NCBI RefSeq assembly: GCF_035609205.1
Contig: NZ_CP141184.1
Span: forward strand, 1,950,501-2,014,500
From: Hymenobacter sp. GOD-10R
Lineage (GTDB): Bacteria; Bacteroidota; Bacteroidia; Cytophagales; Hymenobacteraceae
Length of the DNA stretch: 64,000 nt
Direction: 5' to 3'
Within the stretch, counting starts at the first letter, position 1, and each line of letters starts with the position of its first letter. Shown in pieces: positions 60,958 through 64,000 of the stretch. The notes under the pieces were generated by a model. It was not told where the DNA came from. It was given only the letters and a program-made list of their open reading frames with translations, and did no database searches. Both the position numbers and the translations under genes were made by a program.

Positions 60958-61110
60958 TGTCGTCCTGAAGAAGGAGGAACCTTCCTTTTTTACTGACAAG
61001 GCTTACATAACTCAAACGCCCTTGATCGACCACCTAGGTGGCTGATCAAGGGCGTTTGAGTTATGTAAGCCTGGAACTCAGGAGCGAAAGATCCTGCCTT
61101 CTTCAGGATA
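60958..61110. repeat. Degenerate inverted repeat pair around the thiL terminator
   Basis: A left copy (60958-60983, with tcctgaagaagg at 60963-60974) and a right copy (61088-61110, with ccttcttcagga at 61097-61108) form an inverted pair. Both resemble the repeat that flanks the GIY-YIG gene 430-800 bp downstream (shared TCCTGA and ACCTT/ATCTT ends). They bracket the 72-bp hairpin. Confidence 0.6.
61000..61071. terminator. Hairpin with 28-bp perfect outer arms
   Basis: Outer arms 61000-61027 and 61044-61071 are perfect; the middle 16 bp contains ccacctaggtgg, itself a palindrome. Lies between convergent thiL and the gene at 61140. Shares the core cgcccttgatc/gatcaagggcg with the hairpin at 54400. 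Confidence 0.75.
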
Positions 61111-61139
61111 ATAGATGAGTGAAAGCAGACCAGCGCTTA

Positions 61140-61514
61140 TTAGTCCTCGGGGTAGGGGATATATACGAAGTTGGTAAACTCCTCATCTAGCACGAAGAGG
61201 CAGCAGTACTCATTTGGGTCCTTATAAGTCTGCTCGAAGGCTTCTACATTTTCGGCCGCAATGACGTGCTGCTGCACGAAGAGTTCGAGGTAAGAGGCAA
61301 ATACGTGCCACTCCAGACCTAACTCATCGGCATTCACCAGCAAGCCACCCAGTGGCACTTCTTGGCGAGCAAACACGAAAATCGGATACTTGGAAATGTC
61401 GCGCTTCCGAATCTGCGACGACGCTTCCATCAGCGTATCAGAAACCGTGGCGAAATCCTTGGTGATGGTACCTAGGTATTTACCGTTCAGTTCGGGGGCG
61501 TTGGCGTAGTCCAT
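61140..61514 (-). CDS. Conserved hypothetical protein
   Basis: A 124-residue soluble protein not recognised. The sequence has an alpha/beta pattern, FPVFVFARQE-like PIFVFARQEVPLGGLL, WHVFASYLELFVQQHVI and a C-terminal YCCLFVLDEEFTNFVYIPYPED. There is no signal peptide or known active-site motif. It lies between the degenerate repeat pair and the GIY-YIG element. It is probably a real gene, since the frame is complete and the start is a clear ATG. Confidence 0.6.
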   Translation of the reverse strand: MDYANAPELNGKYLGTITKDFATVSDTLMEASSQIRKRDISKYPIFVFARQEVPLGGLLVNADELGLEWHVFASYLELFVQQHVIAAENVEAFEQTYKDPNEYCCLFVLDEEFTNFVYIPYPED

Positions 61515-61539
61515 TTGGGTGTGCTAATATTGTTTACTG

Positions 61540-61573
61540 TGTCATCCTGAGCTTGCGAAGGACCTTATCACGT
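61540..61573. repeat. Left 34-bp inverted repeat of the GIY-YIG element
   Basis: Perfect reverse complement of 61883-61916; begins tgtcatcctgagcttgcg. It ends 11 bp after the GIY-YIG stop codon. Confidence 0.9.
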
Positions 61574-61584
61574 TCGCTTCTCAG

Positions 61585-61866
61585 TTAAGTAGGCAAGAAA
61601 GTCCAGTCAGGGTTATCATTGGCAATCAATGCTTCCTTCTTTGCCCGCGTCCATCCTTTCAACTCCTTCTCACGGGTAATGGCAGCTTTACTATCGACAT
61701 ACTCTTCGAAATACACGAGATTATAGCAAAAGTAGCGTCCTGCAAATGTTTGGGTAGAACCTCGATTAGCATAATGCTGTGCCATCCTATCAACCAGGCT
61801 ATTAGTAATGCCAATGTAGAGCACTGTCTTCGCCGGGTTTGTCGTAATGTATACGTAGTAGGGCAT
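61585..61866 (-). CDS. Small GIY-YIG nuclease (URI type), inside inverted repeats
   Basis: A 93-residue single-domain GIY-YIG protein. The two signature strands are YVY (4-6) and YIG (17-19). The catalytic arginine is R27 in LVDRMAQH, with H31, and the metal-binding glutamate lies in REKELKGW (E66 or E68), followed by a basic helix ending near NPDW. All key residues are present, so a nuclease activity is possible. There is no own promoter box; it may be read through from rlmD. Perfect 34-bp inverted repeats flank it, which suggests a small mobile or repeat-associated unit. Other small GIY-YIG proteins of this kind are of unknown role. Confidence 0.88.
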   Translation of the reverse strand: MPYYVYITTNPAKTVLYIGITNSLVDRMAQHYANRGSTQTFAGRYFCYNLVYFEEYVDSKAAITREKELKGWTRAKKEALIANDNPDWTFLPT

Positions 61867-61882
61867 CAGGCAGTCGATTGCG

Positions 61883-61916
61883 ACGTGATAAGGTCCTTCG
61901 CAAGCTCAGGATGACA
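61883..61916. repeat. Right 34-bp inverted repeat of the GIY-YIG element
   Basis: Perfect reverse complement of 61540-61573, ending 23 bp before the rlmD stop. No target-site duplication is visible outside the arms. Confidence 0.9.
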
Positions 61917-61938
61917 ACACTTTCTTAGCTAAGGTTGT

Positions 61939-63348
61939 CTATCGCAGCTCCAGCAGCACTACATTTTCCACATGGTGCGTATGCGGGAACATATCCACCG
62001 GCTGCACACGCGTTACTTTGTACGCTTCATCCAGCAACTCTAGGTCGCGGGCTTGAGTGGCGGGGTTGCAGCTCACGTATACGATGCGTGGGGCACGCAT
62101 TTCGAGCAGGCGCTGCACCACGTCCACGTGCATGCCGGCGCGAGGCGGGTCGGTGATGACAACGTCGGGGCGGCCGTGCTCGGTGATGAACTCGGCCGAC
62201 AGCACATCCTTCATGTCGCCGGCGTGGAATTCGGTGTTGGTGACGTTGTTGATTTCGGAGTTTACGCGTGCGTCGGCAACAGCTTGCGCCACGTACTCTA
62301 CGCCGACTACGTGCCTAGCTTGGCGGGCCACGAAATTGGCGATAGTACCAGCACCGGTGTAAAGGTCATACACGAGCTCATTGCCGGTGAGGCCAGCAAA
62401 GTCACGGGCAATTTTGTAGAGACCGTAAGCGCCTTCCGAGTTGGTCTGGTAGAACGACTTTGGCCCGACGCGGAAGCGTAGCCCTTCCATTTCCTCGTGG
62501 ATGTAGGGCTCGCCTTTGTAGCACACCACCTCCAAGTCATGAAAGGTTTCGTTGCCCTTGTCGTTGAGCACGTAGTTGAGTGAGGTGATCTGCGGAAACT
62601 TCTCGTAGATATAATCGAGCAGCGGCTCAATGGCTTGGTGCTGGCGGTAGCACTGCAAAATCACCATCAGGTCACCAGTGTTGGCGGTGCGGATAATTAG
62701 GTTGCGCAGCAATCCCGTTTGCTTCACCAAGTTGCCGAAGCGCAACTCATGCTCGCGGGCGTACTCACGGATAGCTAGCCGAATAGCGTTGCTAGGTTCT
62801 GGCTGCAACCAGCAGTGTTCAATGTCAATGATCTTATCGAAGCGGGAAGGCGTGTGGAAACCCAGCACGCGACGGTCGTACTCCTGCGTCTCGTCTTGGA
62901 TCTGCTCGGCCGTCAGCCAGCCCATGAAGCTGAATGTGTATTCGAGCTTGTTGCGATAATAGGTCAGCGCGGGCGAGTGTTTGATAGGCAACACCTCAGG
63001 AAGCGCTACTTTGCCAATACGCTCCAGCGTATCTTCCACCTGCTGCTGCTTGTAGTGCAGCTGAGTATCGTAGCCGATATGCTGCCACTTGCAGCCGCCG
63101 CACACGCCAAAGTGTTGGCAGAATGGCTGCACGCGCAGCTCGGAGTACTTATGGAAGTGTGTAGGTACAGCTTCCAGAAAGCTCTTCTTGGATTTAGTAA
63201 TACGTAGGTCAACTACGTCGCCGGGGGCAACGCCCGTCACGAAGATGACCATATTGTTGTGGCGCACGAGGCACTTGCCCTCGGCTACCATGTCGGTAAT
63301 TTCGACTTCGCGGAGTGCCTCCGCCGGGATTTTTGATGCTTTGCTCAC
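61939..63348 (-). CDS. rlmD: 23S rRNA (uracil-C5)-methyltransferase RlmD-like
   Basis: A 469-residue SAM enzyme of the TrmA/RlmC/RlmD group. After an N-terminal TRAM domain (EVEITDMVAEGKCLVRHNN, in pieces) comes the Fe-S cysteine set C-x5-C-x2-C (FCQHFGVCGGCKW) with a later cysteine in IEHCWLQ. The methyltransferase part has VYDLYTGAGTIANFVA, in pieces, TDPPRAGMH, and the catalytic cysteine in VSCNPAT. The GTG at 63348 is chosen because an exact -7 box ends 5 bp before it; the open frame goes 47 codons further. Which uracil is modified cannot be read here. Confidence 0.9.
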   Translation of the reverse strand: MSKASKIPAEALREVEITDMVAEGKCLVRHNNMVIFVTGVAPGDVVDLRITKSKKSFLEAVPTHFHKYSELRVQPFCQHFGVCGGCKWQHIGYDTQLHYKQQQVEDTLERIGKVALPEVLPIKHSPALTYYRNKLEYTFSFMGWLTAEQIQDETQEYDRRVLGFHTPSRFDKIIDIEHCWLQPEPSNAIRLAIREYAREHELRFGNLVKQTGLLRNLIIRTANTGDLMVILQCYRQHQAIEPLLDYIYEKFPQITSLNYVLNDKGNETFHDLEVVCYKGEPYIHEEMEGLRFRVGPKSFYQTNSEGAYGLYKIARDFAGLTGNELVYDLYTGAGTIANFVARQARHVVGVEYVAQAVADARVNSEINNVTNTEFHAGDMKDVLSAEFITEHGRPDVVITDPPRAGMHVDVVQRLLEMRAPRIVYVSCNPATQARDLELLDEAYKVTRVQPVDMFPHTHHVENVVLLELR

Positions 63349-63353
63349 GAGGA

Positions 63354-63361
63354 CAAAGGTA
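63354..63361 (-). promoter_or_regulatory. -7 promoter box TACCTTTG, 5 bp before a GTG start
   Basis: Exact TAnnTTTG on the minus strand; TCCTC then the GTG of rlmD. Predicts a leaderless transcript. Confidence 0.65.
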
Positions 63362-63487
63362 ACAACGATTTGCCTCACCCTAGGCCCCATTTCTGGCCTG
63401 CTTTCCCTGGAAAAGCGCTGCATCTTCTGCGTGCACACTGCATCCTTTGCGGGCAACGACGTCTGTCTAGCCAAAAAGGGCATCCAC

Positions 63488-63516
63488 AAAAAAAGCCTCC
63501 CACTTACGCAGGAGGC
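63488..63516 (-). terminator. Terminator of the partial T9SS type B gene
   Basis: 6-bp GC arms (gcctcc / ggaggc) followed on the minus strand by seven T (63494-63488). Confidence 0.75.
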
Positions 63517-63533
63517 CTTTCAAAGCTAGGTTC

Positions 63534-64000
63534 TTACTTCACAATCTCAAACCAGCCCTTCTTCTTCGTGCCGTTGGCTAGCTTGAAGATGTAGTAGTAC
63601 ACACCAGCCGAAGTTCCTTCGCCGCCCCAAGTGTTGCGGTAGTTGGCGGTATTATAGATTTCCTTGCCCCACCGGTTGAAGATGGTGAATGTGTTGCCGG
63701 GGTACAGCTGCACGTTGTCGATGTACACCACGTCGTTGAGCCCGTCGCCGTTGGGGGTAATGATGTTGTAGAAAGCCAATGGGTTTTCAAAGTCAACGCA
63801 CGCTTCGTTCGATAAGGAAGGAGCTAGGTTCGACGCCGACGAAACCGCCCGAATACGGAAGCATTGGTTGAAGCCTTGGGCGCCGGTAGTTAGTTCCTGC
63901 GTGTACTGGGTGGCAGTCGTCGCCGGTACAGTCTGAACAAGCTCTTCGGTGCCACCATCTGCGCGGCGGTAGATGGCATACTGCGTGATGGTAAGACCTA
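63534..64000 (-). CDS. Gliding-motility-type T9SS type B surface protein (5' end outside window)
   Basis: The frame is open to the end of the window, so only the last 155 residues are seen; the TTG near 63779 is not the real start. The upstream part reads like a fibronectin type III domain (YAIYRRADGG, then YTQEL and FNQCFRIRAVS). The end is the gliding-motility-associated C-terminal (CHU_C, T9SS type B) domain: NIITPNGDGLNDVVYI, NRWGKEIYNT, WGGEGTSAGVYYYIFKL and a final KKGWFEIVK. Such proteins are exported by the type IX system and often bind sugars or help gliding. Confidence 0.88.
   Translation of the reverse strand, partial: GLTITQYAIYRRADGGTEELVQTVPATTATQYTQELTTGAQGFNQCFRIRAVSSASNLAPSLSNEACVDFENPLAFYNIITPNGDGLNDVVYIDNVQLYPGNTFTIFNRWGKEIYNTANYRNTWGGEGTSAGVYYYIFKLANGTKKKGWFEIVK

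Noticed and set aside
1..64000. CRISPR array, classical insertion sequence or transposase gene
   Set aside because: No regularly spaced direct repeats, no transposase motifs; only inverted repeats and hairpins were found.

Overview
The window is a chromosomal segment of a Bacteroidota bacterium, most likely Hymenobacteraceae (Hymenobacter-like). Four things support this. Proteins carry type IX secretion (T9SS) C-terminal sorting domains, at 30015-35379 and in the partial gene at 63534-64000. A PorV2/PorU2 pair is present. Many genes start just after a Bacteroidota-type -7 box (TAnnTTTG), without Shine-Dalgarno sequences. DUF4296, DUF1573, Bat/DUF58 and DUF423 genes are typical of Cytophagales. 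The DNA is moderately GC-rich and strikingly full of the tetranucleotide CTAG. No rRNA, tRNA, CRISPR array, prophage or classical insertion sequence was recognised.

Layout. 1-3.3 kb: end of a hotdog thioesterase, a RecD/Pif1-like helicase, an exported protein and a DUF1573 protein. 3.4-8.0 kb: DUF423, the PLP-homeostasis protein YggS, a short Bat operon (DUF58, BatD-like, BatA) and a DUF4296 lipoprotein. 8.0-14.8 kb: CsaA, a DUF922 putative metalloprotease, a MATE exporter, an aminotransferase, the ergothioneine genes egtD and egtB, and a KGG stress protein. 14.9-21.6 kb: menC, a double retropepsin-PDZ protein, two tandem outer-membrane barrel paralogues and a phosphohexomutase. 22.1-29.4 kb: an exported protein ending in a Hedgehog/intein (Hint) domain, HPPD, small conserved proteins, an ABC-F ATPase and MurI. 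30.0-35.4 kb: an AT-richer block with two large T9SS cargo proteins. 35.4-40.4 kb: iscA, iscU, iscS, methylmalonyl-CoA epimerase, TsaC/Sua5 and a CCA-adding-type enzyme. 40.5-50.2 kb: PspC-adhesin-like membrane protein with its PadR regulator, then porV2 and the 1708-residue sortase porU2. 50.2-64 kb: dihydrofolate reductase, fmt, NamZ-like muramidase, LolE-like permease, M23 peptidase, ferredoxin reductase, M3 peptidase, two lipoproteins, thiL, a GIY-YIG gene inside perfect inverted repeats, rlmD, and a partial gliding/T9SS type B protein.

Most genes are housekeeping and sit in short operons or alone. They are separated by unusually long, often perfect palindromes that act as one-way or two-way terminators. 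Cell-surface biology recurs: T9SS cargo, a second sortase set, BatA-type von Willebrand proteins, barrels, lipoproteins and peptidoglycan enzymes.

The best candidates for something undescribed are these: (1) the GIY-YIG gene framed by 34-bp perfect inverted repeats, with degenerate relatives of the repeat about 0.5 kb away; (2) the secreted Hint protein, whose C-terminal half starts like a Hedgehog autoprocessing domain and has nothing after it; (3) the CTAG excess; (4) a set of genes that look leaderless, several starting with GTG directly after the -7 box.
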